From the NCBI GenBank assembly GCA_035460165.1, contig DATHWW010000006.1, positions 19,195 to 83,194 of the forward strand: 64,000 nucleotides of DNA, given 5' to 3'. The stretch's first letter is position 1. Each line of letters starts with the position of its first letter. Shown here in pieces: positions 46,692 through 54,850 of the stretch. Below the pieces are notes generated by a model that saw only the letters and a list, made by a program, of their open reading frames with translations, was not told the origin of the DNA and searched no databases. This DNA is from MM2 sp035460165 (GTDB taxonomy: Bacteria > Pseudomonadota > Gammaproteobacteria > Burkholderiales > Methylophilaceae). The position numbers and the translations under genes are program-made.

Positions 46692-47954
46692 TTGGCGGGA
46701 TGCGGTCGGTGCATTGGTCTGCCGAAGACGAAGTGCCATTTCACGAAGAAAGCTCATTGCAATTCGCGGCTCTTCGATCAGGAGGGTTTCGATATTTTCT
46801 GAGGAAATGCGCAGGACCTCGGCGTGGCTTGTGCTGACGACCGCGTCCATCGAACGGGTTGCGTTGGTAAGCAGTGCCATTTCCCCAAAGTATTCGCCAG
46901 GATTAAGCTGTCGCACCATTTCCCCATTTAGCAGGATGTCTATGGTGCCTGACATCAGGTAATACATTTCATTGCCCTTGTCTCCCTCGTGGAATACATA
47001 TTGGCCTTGCCAATAATCCTTTCCAAATCGCTGCATAAGCTTGTCCACGTAGGCTGTCTTGTGCGTAGAGCCACTAAATAAATCTTTCAGCAGCAAGACA
47101 TCTTTTTTCCGTAGAGTCGCGATCAATTCGGTACCGAGGAGAAATGCAGCAAAGCTGTAATAGAGCCAGCCGATGGCAATGAACATGTTTTTCATGCCAC
47201 CGAAAATGGTGCCGTAAGATTGTTTGAAGAAAAGGAATAATTCAAAGGCCGGCCGCATTGCGACCCATAAAGCGGCTGTAAGCAGGGAGCCGATCAGGAT
47301 GTGACGTAGCTGTACTTTGATCGGAAAGAAAATACGATAGAAAGTTGCCAGCATCAGTGTGCTGAGCACGATGGAGGAGAGGGTGTTCGTGAGGCGCGCG
47401 GAAACGAAATCTGGCCGCAGGAACGTCACCAGTTTTTCCAGCATGATGCCGCTGAAGGTGAATAAAAATAACAATATGAGAATGCCGATAACAGAAACCG
47501 AGTCGGTGGCTGCGCGCCGGATGAAAGAAGGAATTTCGATGATGGATGAAATGGTCTGGAAGGAGGCGCGCAGTGCGCCCGCCAGCGGAGTAACCGCCCA
47601 GAATAGAGCAAACAAGCCAAATGCACCCCAGACGGCTTTGTGCCGGGAAATATTGTAGACCTCAACCATAATGCGCTGGCTGAATTCCGGAACAAGATTG
47701 CCGGTTAGAATCGCGAGCTGAACAATGGCGTAATTCGAAGAAATGACGAGGTGGCTGAGCAAGAAGAACATCAGCAGCGCCATTGGGATGAGGGCGAACA
47801 GCGCATAGAAGGCCAATGAAGCAGAAATGCTGAAGCCGTGATGGCGCTGAAATGCGGTAAGTGTCTCGCCTATGATGAATAGCGGGGTTTTATAGCGTTG
47901 CCGCAGCAGAGTCTCGCGCGTACGGTCAACTACCTGTTTGATAGGCTGTGACAT
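46689..47954 (-). CDS. YihY-family membrane protein fused to a cyclic-nucleotide-binding domain
   Basis: A 421-residue two-part protein. Residues about 1-290 form a YihY/UPF0761 (formerly BrkB) domain with six hydrophobic segments, including ISASLAFYALFALIPMALLM and GMKNMFIAIGWLYYSFAAFL. Residues about 305-410 form a Crp-type cyclic-nucleotide-binding fold: YVFHEGDKGNEMYYLMSGTI, QLNPGEYFGEMALLTNATRS and VLRISSENIETLL. The FGEMALLTNATRS segment is the phosphate-binding cassette. YihY function is not established. The C-terminal sensor suggests gating or regulation by a nucleotide. Confidence 0.87.
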   Translation of the reverse strand: MSQPIKQVVDRTRETLLRQRYKTPLFIIGETLTAFQRHHGFSISASLAFYALFALIPMALLMFFLLSHLVISSNYAIVQLAILTGNLVPEFSQRIMVEVYNISRHKAVWGAFGLFALFWAVTPLAGALRASFQTISSIIEIPSFIRRAATDSVSVIGILILLFLFTFSGIMLEKLVTFLRPDFVSARLTNTLSSIVLSTLMLATFYRIFFPIKVQLRHILIGSLLTAALWVAMRPAFELFLFFKQSYGTIFGGMKNMFIAIGWLYYSFAAFLLGTELIATLRKKDVLLLKDLFSGSTHKTAYVDKLMQRFGKDYWQGQYVFHEGDKGNEMYYLMSGTIDILLNGEMVRQLNPGEYFGEMALLTNATRSMDAVVSTSHAEVLRISSENIETLLIEEPRIAMSFLREMALRLRQTNAPTASRQ

Positions 47955-48001
47955 TACCTATGTAAGTAAAATCGGTACTTGGGACATCGAAATTACTCCC
48001 G

Positions 48002-48958
48002 TTATCGGGGATGGAAAGAACTTGCCGCCTCCATCAGAGCCTTGATGATGCCCGGCTCCATTGCCGAATGACCGGCATCATGCACCATGGTGAATTCGGC
48101 TTCAGGCCATGCCTGATGTAGTTCGTAAGCTGTGCATGGCGGGCAAACCATATCATAGCGGCCCTGTATGATTTTGGTTGGAATGTGTCTGATGATGTCG
48201 ATACGGGCAAGGGTTTCATCGCCGTCAATAAAGCCATTATTAGCCAGGTAGTGCAATTGAACACGTGCACGACCGATGATGGCAGCTTCATCAGTTGGGA
48301 TCGATGGCACGTTGGTGGCGGCTGGGAGCAGGCTCATGATCTCCGCTTCAAAATTACTCCAGCAAGCTGCGGCGGATAAGGCGAGTGTGGTGTCATCCGA
48401 GAAAATACGCCCCCAATAAGCGGAAAAAATATCATCACGTTCATCCTTGGGCAGAAACTCCGCGAATTTATTCCATGCGTCCGGGAAAAAATGCCGGACT
48501 TCGTAAAAAAACCAATCCAACTCATGGGGCCGGCACAGAAATATGCCTCGTAAAATCAATTCATTTACCGCTTCTGGATGGGATTGGGCGTAGGCCAAGG
48601 CAAGAGTGCTTCCCCAGGATCCACCGAAAACCATCCATCGGGTAATACCCAGGTGTGTGCGAAGTGCTTCAATGTCAGTGATAAGGTGCTGGGTGGTATT
48701 CTCGTTGGTGTCGCCGAGGGGTTGGCTGCGTTTGCAACCGCGCTGGTCAAAAAGAACAATCCGGTAAATATTGGGATCAAAAAACCTGCGCTGCATCGGA
48801 GTGCATCCGCTGCCCGGTCCGCCATGTAAAACCACGACGGGAAAACCAGCGGGATTCCCGCATTGTTCGTAATAAATACTATGTAACGGAGAGACGTTCA
48901 GCATTGCTTGCTGGAAGGGTTCGAGGGCGGGATGAAGCAGGGTGTCTGGATTGTGCAT
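48002..48958 (-). CDS. pip: Prolyl aminopeptidase
   Basis: A 318-residue alpha/beta-hydrolase of peptidase family S33, which releases N-terminal proline from peptides. The oxyanion motif is VLHGGPGSGCTPMQRR. The nucleophile elbow is GGSWGSTLALAYA; the catalytic Asp lies in QGRYDMVCP and the His in VHDAGHSA. Length matches the family. It is transcribed alone, divergently from xoxF. Confidence 0.94.
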   Translation of the reverse strand: MHNPDTLLHPALEPFQQAMLNVSPLHSIYYEQCGNPAGFPVVVLHGGPGSGCTPMQRRFFDPNIYRIVLFDQRGCKRSQPLGDTNENTTQHLITDIEALRTHLGITRWMVFGGSWGSTLALAYAQSHPEAVNELILRGIFLCRPHELDWFFYEVRHFFPDAWNKFAEFLPKDERDDIFSAYWGRIFSDDTTLALSAAACWSNFEAEIMSLLPAATNVPSIPTDEAAIIGRARVQLHYLANNGFIDGDETLARIDIIRHIPTKIIQGRYDMVCPPCTAYELHQAWPEAEFTMVHDAGHSAMEPGIIKALMEAASSFHPR

Positions 48959-49229
48959 AAGGGATATGCTGGATGGGTGCGAGCTTGTTGTTAAGAAGTT
49001 GATTTATACCTATGATAGCACCGCTGTATGGTACGTATTTCAAGGGTTCAATAAATTTGCTGCCGTGGTATTGCAAATCGAATTGACCTGATCTACCATG
49101 CAGTCAGCACACATTTAGGTGTTGCGAAAAGCAAGGTTTAAAGGGGCGCGTATAACTCGGCACAAGGGAACGCGCACTGGAGAGCTTTGCTTTATTAACC
49201 CTTAGTTGTAACTACTATGGAGATTGAAC

Positions 49230-51107
49230 ATGGAGATGAGCAAACTCAAGATCGCTCTGGGTCTTGCCGCTGGCATGACCATTGCAATGCCGATGGCAGC
49301 AATGGCAGCAGCAGATCAAGAAGCAGCAATGGCCGATGCCAACAACTGGGCACACCCACGTGGCCAGCATGACAACCAAGCCTATAGCAAACTGTCCCAA
49401 ATCAACAAGGGCAACATCAAGAACCTGAAGGCTGCTTGGACGTTCGCTACCGGCGTTAACCGCGGTCACGAAGGTTCCCCGGTCGTCGTCGGCAACATGA
49501 TGTACGTTCACACCGCGTTCCCGAACAACGTGTACGCTCTGGATCTGAACGACAACCAAAAGATCGTTTGGTCCTACTTCCCGAAACAAGATCCGTCCGT
49601 TCAAGCAGTTCTGTGCTGCGACAACGTGAACCGTGGTCTGGGCTTCGGCGATGGCAAGATCTTCCTGCAACAGAACGACGGTATGCTGGTCGCTCTGGAT
49701 GCGAAGACTGGCGCAAAGGTATGGGATGTCAAGAACACCGATCCTAAGGTCGGCGCTACTAACACCAATGCTCCGCACGTGATCAAGGACAAGGTTCTGA
49801 CCGGTTGCTCGGGTGCTGAATTCGGCGTTCGCTGCTTCATCGCTGCATACAACCTCAAGGACGGCTCCCTGGCATGGAAGGCATACAGCACCGGCCCGGA
49901 TAGCGAAGTTCTGATCGGCAAGGATTTCAACAAGGATAATCCTCACTACTCCGCACTGTCCGTCTATCAAGACGTGGCTGGCGGCAATAAGCAAGGTGGC
50001 TCCTTCAAGGCTCTGTCCAAGGACCAACTGAAGTTCCCGGAAACTGACCTGGGCGTCAAGACCTGGCTGAAGCCGCAAGCAGTCAAGGACGGCTGGCAAC
50101 ACGGTGGTGGCTCCGTTTGGGGCTGGTGGCCGTATGATCCTAAGTCCAACCTGGTTTACTACGGTACCGGTAACCCGTCCGTATGGAACCCGGACGTTCG
50201 TCCTGGCGACAACAAGTGGTCCATGACCATCTTCGCACGTGATGTTGACACTGGTATCGCCAAGTGGGGCTACCAAATGACTCCTCACGACGAGTGGGAC
50301 TATGACGGCATTAACGAAGTGATCCTGTTCGACAAGGGTGGCAAGAAGTATGCATTCCACACCGATCGTAACGGCTTCCACTACACGTTCGATGCTGCCA
50401 ACGGCTCCCTGGTTGTTGCTGAGAAGGCTCACCCCTTCATCAACTGGGCTTCCCACGTTGACATGAAGTCCGGCGTGCCGCACAAGGATGCTAAGTACTC
50501 CACTCACCAAGACTACAATGCCAAGGGTATCTGCCCGGCAGCACTGGGTGTGAAGGACCAACAACCGGCTTCCTACTCCCCGAAGACTGGCCTGATGTAC
50601 GTTCCGCTGAACCACGTTTGTATGACCTACGAACCGGTTGAGTCCAAGTACGTCGCTGGTCAACCATGGGTTGGCGCTACCCTGACCATGTTTGCTGGTC
50701 CGGATGGCGTGATGGGCGGCTTCCAAGCTTGGGATCCGATCAAGGGCAAGTCCGTGTGGTACAACAAGGAGAAGTTCTCCGCTTGGGGTGGTTCTCTGGC
50801 TACCGCATCTGACATCGTGTTCTACGGCACCCTGGATCGTTGGTTCAAGGCTGTTGATGCGAAGAACGGTAAAGAGCTGTGGAAGTTCCAAGTTGGTTCC
50901 GGTGTGATCGGCAATGCCTTCACATACGGCCACAAGGGTAAGCAATACGTTGGCGTGCTGTCCGGTATCGGCGGCTGGGCTGGCGTGGCGATGAACCTGG
51001 GCCTGACCACTGACACCGATGCACTCGGTGCGGCTGGTGGCTACAAGGAACTGACCAAGTACAACGCTGCTCCTGGCGGCGGTGCACTGAGCGTGTTCGC
51101 TCTGTAA
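49230..51107 (+). CDS. xoxF: Lanthanide-dependent PQQ methanol dehydrogenase XoxF
   Basis: A 625-residue periplasmic quinoprotein oxidising methanol, probably with a light lanthanide. A signal peptide ends near AMAA. An eight-bladed propeller follows, with the adjacent Cys129-Cys130 disulfide pair. Metal ligands fit Glu197 (CSGAEFGV), Asn315 (GTGNPSVW) and catalytic Asp357 (DEWDYDG). Asp359, two residues on, distinguishes XoxF from calcium MxaF, which has Ala there. The ATG at 49230 follows GGAG at a proper distance. The 271 bases upstream (48959-49229) hold no promoter I could define. Glutamine is almost always CAA, unlike neighbours. Confidence 0.96.
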   Translation: MEMSKLKIALGLAAGMTIAMPMAAMAAADQEAAMADANNWAHPRGQHDNQAYSKLSQINKGNIKNLKAAWTFATGVNRGHEGSPVVVGNMMYVHTAFPNNVYALDLNDNQKIVWSYFPKQDPSVQAVLCCDNVNRGLGFGDGKIFLQQNDGMLVALDAKTGAKVWDVKNTDPKVGATNTNAPHVIKDKVLTGCSGAEFGVRCFIAAYNLKDGSLAWKAYSTGPDSEVLIGKDFNKDNPHYSALSVYQDVAGGNKQGGSFKALSKDQLKFPETDLGVKTWLKPQAVKDGWQHGGGSVWGWWPYDPKSNLVYYGTGNPSVWNPDVRPGDNKWSMTIFARDVDTGIAKWGYQMTPHDEWDYDGINEVILFDKGGKKYAFHTDRNGFHYTFDAANGSLVVAEKAHPFINWASHVDMKSGVPHKDAKYSTHQDYNAKGICPAALGVKDQQPASYSPKTGLMYVPLNHVCMTYEPVESKYVAGQPWVGATLTMFAGPDGVMGGFQAWDPIKGKSVWYNKEKFSAWGGSLATASDIVFYGTLDRWFKAVDAKNGKELWKFQVGSGVIGNAFTYGHKGKQYVGVLSGIGGWAGVAMNLGLTTDTDALGAAGGYKELTKYNAAPGGGALSVFAL

Positions 51108-51161
51108 TTGAAGTCGAAAGACCGATAGTTATAGAACTAACCGTTAGTTAGTGTGTCACAC

Positions 51162-51190
51162 AAGCACCCCGCTTCGGCGGGGTGCTTTTT
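51162..51190 (+). terminator. Terminator between xoxF and xoxJ
   Basis: aagcaccccgc pairs with gcggggtgctt around a TTCG-type loop, followed by TTTTTG, 54 bases past the xoxF stop. It would cut most transcripts after xoxF and leave xoxJ-xoxG at lower level or under another promoter. Confidence 0.85.
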
Positions 51191-51234
51191 GTCTGCAACA
51201 GCAACATAACTAACTGACGACGAGGTGAAGTGGA

Positions 51235-52143
51235 ATGTTGAAACAAATAAATAAGATTGCAGCAACGGCAGCGTTTTGTATGTTTGCTGCGAATGTTTAT
51301 GCCGGGGCTGGCCAAGAGTTGGATGTTGATCCGGAAACTGGCCGTGGTGGGGAACCCACACGCGCTGAGGATCCGTCAGCTTTCCGCGTATGTGCGGACA
51401 GAGATAACCTTCCATGGTCAAATGACAAACAGGAAGGCTTCGAGAATAAAATTGCGGAATTGATTGCAAAAGATCTCGGCAAGAGGCTGGAGTATCAATT
51501 CTGGGTAGATCGATTCGGGTTTGTGCGTAATACGCTGAACGCCCATCGTTGCGATGTGATGATTGGTACGGTAGCTGGCAACGATATGATGCTCACATCG
51601 AAACCTTACTATCGCTCCGGATACGCTTTCGTCTATCGTAAAGATAGCGGCAAAAAGATTACCAATTACGATTCACCGGATCTGAAAACGTCTGTGATCG
51701 GGCTTGTGGGTATGACACCACCGACACGGCCGCTTGAAGATAAGGGCTTGCTTGGTAATTCCAAGCCATATCGCCTGTGGCGAGACCTTAACCAACCGCC
51801 CAGCCTCCTGATTGACGACGTAGTAAAGGGCGAGATCGATGTCGCCATCGTATGGGGTCCAATTGCGGGCTACTATGCTAAAAAATCTCCTGTAGAGTTG
51901 GTGGTGGTTCCGACGCCTGAATATGCCGAAACCAATGTTCACGGTAAGTCTTACTGGAACATTTCCGTCGGCGTGCGAAAGCGCGAGAAGGAACGTCTGG
52001 CAATGATCCAAGATGTGCTGGATCGGCGTCAGGCAGACATCATCAAGATTTTGGATGAATACGGGATTCCGCATGTACCCGTGATTCAAGAAAAACGCGG
52101 AGAAGCTGAAGAGCGCGGTGACGCGATTCCGAAGTTTCATTAA
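51235..52143 (+). CDS. xoxJ: XoxJ periplasmic solute-binding-like protein
   Basis: A 302-residue secreted protein. The signal peptide (ATAAFCMFAANVYAGA) is followed by a bacterial type 3 extracellular solute-binding fold: FRVCADRDNLPWSNDKQEGF opens it, and RCDVMIGTVAGNDMMLTSKPY and KGEIDVAIVWGP are typical blocks. XoxJ is encoded with XoxF and XoxG in methylotrophs and is proposed to help activate XoxF; its exact role is unsettled. Confidence 0.92.
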   Translation: MLKQINKIAATAAFCMFAANVYAGAGQELDVDPETGRGGEPTRAEDPSAFRVCADRDNLPWSNDKQEGFENKIAELIAKDLGKRLEYQFWVDRFGFVRNTLNAHRCDVMIGTVAGNDMMLTSKPYYRSGYAFVYRKDSGKKITNYDSPDLKTSVIGLVGMTPPTRPLEDKGLLGNSKPYRLWRDLNQPPSLLIDDVVKGEIDVAIVWGPIAGYYAKKSPVELVVVPTPEYAETNVHGKSYWNISVGVRKREKERLAMIQDVLDRRQADIIKILDEYGIPHVPVIQEKRGEAEERGDAIPKFH

Positions 52144-52155
52144 TTAGTTAAAAAG

Positions 52156-52187
52156 ACGCCGGCATGTGTTGTCAACCATGTCGGCGT
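52156..52187 (+). terminator. Possible terminator after xoxJ
   Basis: acgccggcatg pairs with catgtcggcgt (one G-U) around a ten-base loop. The tail is only T-rich (tatttcgttattt), so termination may be partial. Confidence 0.5.
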
Positions 52188-52269
52188 TATTTCGTTATTT
52201 GTTTACAGCTTGAGTTATTGCAACAGCATAGATTCAACAGGGTTTTGATTATTAAAACGAGGAGATGTT

Positions 52270-52794
52270 ATGAAAGGCAAGATGGTAGTAGGTAAGATGA
52301 CTTTGTTTGTTTCTATGCTCGCCATAGCAGGCATGATGCCACTTCAAGCGAGTGCGGAATGCAAGTTCGAATCCACTAAGGCAGGTAATGCACCGTTCAC
52401 AATCAAGCCTACGGAAAAGGATTCTCCAGAAGCCAAGCAATTCCTGGAAACCTGCATCAATCCTTACACCAAAATGTTTGTTGCCGATCCTGAAAAAGCA
52501 AAAGCCGGTAAGAAACTGTTCGGCTACTACTCCTGTACTCAGTGCCACGGCGGTAACGCTGGCGGTCAGACTGGCCCCAGCATCATCGACGACACCTGGC
52601 AATACGCCAAGCATCAAACCGACAAGGGTATGTTCGAAACCATTGCCAACGGCAGCGATGCAGGTATGCCCGCATGGCACCAACAGCCGGCAGGGAATGC
52701 CGAGTTGCTCAGCACGGATGAAGTCCTGAAAATTATCGGTTGGCTGCGTGCGAGCTTCAAGGGCAGCGACCCGGCCAAGCCCTGGTTGAAGTAA
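52270..52794 (+). CDS. xoxG: Periplasmic cytochrome c of the XoxG/cytochrome cL type
   Basis: A 174-residue soluble monohaem cytochrome c, the probable electron acceptor of XoxF. A signal peptide ends at ASA. Haem attachment is SCTQCHGG; the axial methionine is probably in DAGMPAWH, followed by the C-terminal helix LSTDEVLKIIGWLRA. The position after xoxF and xoxJ is the classic xoxFJG order. It is clearly paralogous to the next gene. Confidence 0.9.
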   Translation: MKGKMVVGKMTLFVSMLAIAGMMPLQASAECKFESTKAGNAPFTIKPTEKDSPEAKQFLETCINPYTKMFVADPEKAKAGKKLFGYYSCTQCHGGNAGGQTGPSIIDDTWQYAKHQTDKGMFETIANGSDAGMPAWHQQPAGNAELLSTDEVLKIIGWLRASFKGSDPAKPWLK

Positions 52795-52811
52795 TTATTG
52801 AATTTCAAAAT

Positions 52812-52836
52812 ACGGCCACATTATGTGGCCGTTTTG
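52812..52836 (+). terminator. Possible terminator between the two cytochrome genes
   Basis: acggccaca pairs perfectly with tgtggccgt around TTA, followed by TTTGTTT, 17 bases past the first cytochrome gene. Confidence 0.65.
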
Positions 52837-52899
52837 TTTATAAGTCTGTCTGATGACTTCAGGTTTGAATAAAACGACTTTGTAGAGAAGGAGATACCC

Positions 52900-53439
52900 A
52901 TGCAGAAAATACAAATTACTTTTATTGCTGCTTTGCTTGCATTTGGACTTACCGCTTGCGGAAAAAATAATGGCACCGATAGCTCGGCCAACGGTGAAGC
53001 TCAATCCGGCTCCGATGCAAAAATGGTGGAATTTGTCACAACTCAGGATGGGAAGCCCCTGGAAATAAAGGCCGCACAATTTGATACGGCGGCTGCAAAA
53101 GAATTCATGACTACTGGCAAGAATCCTTATGTTGGCAATGAGGAAGCAGTTCAGAAAGGAAAGAAGCTCTTTCAGTTGTATTCCTGCACGCAATGCCATG
53201 GAGGAGATGGGCAAGGACAAACAGGTCCAAGTCTCCATGGCCCGGATTATAAATACCCAAAAGACGCCACGAATAAAGGCATGTTCGAGACCATCTGGCA
53301 TGGCACCAACGGTGGGATGGGAGCAAAGGGCAAGGGTTTGATGGATCCTTCCGATCCCAACAACGGATTAACCGTGGATGAAGCACTGAAGATTATTGCC
53401 TGGATTCGTACCCACGGGACCACCACCGGCAACGAATAA
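52900..53439 (+). CDS. Lipoprotein cytochrome c, paralogue of XoxG
   Basis: A 179-residue monohaem cytochrome c. The leader ends in lipobox LTAC, so the protein should be membrane-anchored. A serine/glycine/asparagine-rich linker of about 25 residues follows. Haem attachment SCTQCHGG, then TGPSLHGPDY, DATNKGMFETI and LTVDEALKIIAWIR run parallel to the cytochrome upstream. The axial ligand is likely the Met in NGGMGAKG. It may carry electrons from XoxG toward a membrane oxidase; this is inference. Confidence 0.85.
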   Translation: MQKIQITFIAALLAFGLTACGKNNGTDSSANGEAQSGSDAKMVEFVTTQDGKPLEIKAAQFDTAAAKEFMTTGKNPYVGNEEAVQKGKKLFQLYSCTQCHGGDGQGQTGPSLHGPDYKYPKDATNKGMFETIWHGTNGGMGAKGKGLMDPSDPNNGLTVDEALKIIAWIRTHGTTTGNE

Positions 53440-53459
53440 AAATCAACGGAAGGTAATTT

Positions 53460-54800
53460 ATGGCATTGAAATCCCAATCGCCAGTAGCGCCGCATCATGT
53501 TGTAATCGTGGGCGGTGGTGCAGGTGGTCTCGAATTGGCGACCAGTTTGGGCGATAAGCTAGGAAAAAGCGGGAAAGCCGCGATTACTCTGGTAGACAAG
53601 GCTTCTACGCATTTGTGGAAGCCATTGCTTCATGAAGTGGCGGCAGGCAGCATGGATATCGATCAGCATGAGCTGGAGTATCTCGCTCAAGCTCGCTGGC
53701 ACCACTTCAAGTTCCGGCTTGGTGCGATGGAAGGCCTAAGTCGAGCCATGAAGGAAATCACGCTGTCGCCTGTCTACGACGATGAAGGCAAGGAGCTCAT
53801 TCCGCGACGCTCGCTTAAATACGACACGCTGATTATCGCAGTAGGAAGTGTATCCAACGATTTCGGTGTGCCCGGTGTGAAGGAGCATTGCATCGCATTG
53901 GATACACAGACCGAAGCGGCTGTTTTTCACAAGAAACTGATCAATGCCTGTCTCCGGGCTCAAACGCAGGAGTGGGGATTAGGCCAAGGTCAACTTGACG
54001 TGGCCATCATCGGTGGCGGCGCAACAGGTGTGGAACTTTCGGCCGAGCTGCACAATACAACACGCGAGCTGACCGCCTATGGGCTTGATCGTATCGATCC
54101 GGACCGCGATATACGTTTAAGCGTCATTGAAGCCGCACCCCGGGTGTTGCCAGCGTTGCCGGAGCACTTGTCGTTAGCGGTTCAGCGGCAATTGACGGAG
54201 CTCAAGGTGGATCTGCACTTGGGCAAACGCGTGACGAAAGTCGATAACCGCGGCGTATACACCGGCGAGGATCATTTTATTCCGGCGAAACTGGTTGTTT
54301 GGGCCGCAGGCATCAAGGCGCCGGACTTTCTGAAGAATATCGATGGTCTTGAGACCAATTGGTGCAATCAACTGCTGGTCAAGCAGACGTTGCAGACGAC
54401 GCGCGACGAGAATATCTTCGCCTTCGGCGATTGCGCTGCCTGTCCATGGCCAGAGCAGGGCGAGGGGCAGTTGGTACCGCCGCGCGCTCAGGCAGCACAT
54501 CAACAGGCATCGATGCTGGTTAAAAGTGTCATAAATCGTATCAACGGGAAGCCAGTGCCGAATTATAAATACCGGGATTTCGGGTCGTTGGTGAATCTTG
54601 GCAAATATACGACGGTTGGCAACCTGATGGGCGGTTTAACCAAGGGGGACTTGTTCATACAGGGCTTCGTGGCTCGCATCATGTACCAATCGCTGTACAA
54701 GATGCACCTTTATGCATTGCATGGAATGACAAAAGTAGTGCTGGATACCATTGCGCGCATCATCACGCGACGGACAGAGCCGCATGTGAAACTGCATTAA
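53460..54800 (+). CDS. Type II NADH dehydrogenase (NDH-2)
   Basis: A 446-residue membrane-associated flavoprotein that oxidises NADH and reduces quinone without pumping protons. The FAD site is HHVVIVGGGAGGLELATSLG; the NADH site is DVAIIGGGATGVELSAEL; the second FAD motif is NIFAFGDCAAC. The C-terminal amphipathic segment YQSLYKMHLYALHGM is typical of Ndh. It starts 20 bases after the lipoprotein cytochrome, so it is probably cotranscribed. A related FAD oxidoreductase (sulfide:quinone type) is less likely. Confidence 0.9.
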   Translation: MALKSQSPVAPHHVVIVGGGAGGLELATSLGDKLGKSGKAAITLVDKASTHLWKPLLHEVAAGSMDIDQHELEYLAQARWHHFKFRLGAMEGLSRAMKEITLSPVYDDEGKELIPRRSLKYDTLIIAVGSVSNDFGVPGVKEHCIALDTQTEAAVFHKKLINACLRAQTQEWGLGQGQLDVAIIGGGATGVELSAELHNTTRELTAYGLDRIDPDRDIRLSVIEAAPRVLPALPEHLSLAVQRQLTELKVDLHLGKRVTKVDNRGVYTGEDHFIPAKLVVWAAGIKAPDFLKNIDGLETNWCNQLLVKQTLQTTRDENIFAFGDCAACPWPEQGEGQLVPPRAQAAHQQASMLVKSVINRINGKPVPNYKYRDFGSLVNLGKYTTVGNLMGGLTKGDLFIQGFVARIMYQSLYKMHLYALHGMTKVVLDTIARIITRRTEPHVKLH

Positions 54801-54816
54801 GTGGCATGAGAAGCTC

Positions 54817-54850
54817 AAAAGCCGCCTGTATTGCACAGGCGGCTTTTTTT
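54817..54850. terminator. Bidirectional terminator between ndh and lplT
   Basis: aaaagccgcctgt pairs with acaggcggctttt around ATTGC, with A and T runs on both sides. It serves both convergent genes, and its T run reaches the lplT stop. Confidence 0.88.

Noticed and set aside
49215..50945. A 576-codon open frame on the minus strand
   Set aside because: It lies entirely antisense to xoxF. The translation has no recognisable motif, and the open frame follows from the codon bias of xoxF.
49230..51107. Calcium-type methanol dehydrogenase MxaF
   Set aside because: The residue two after the catalytic Asp is Asp, not Ala, and no mxaJGI-type small-subunit gene follows.
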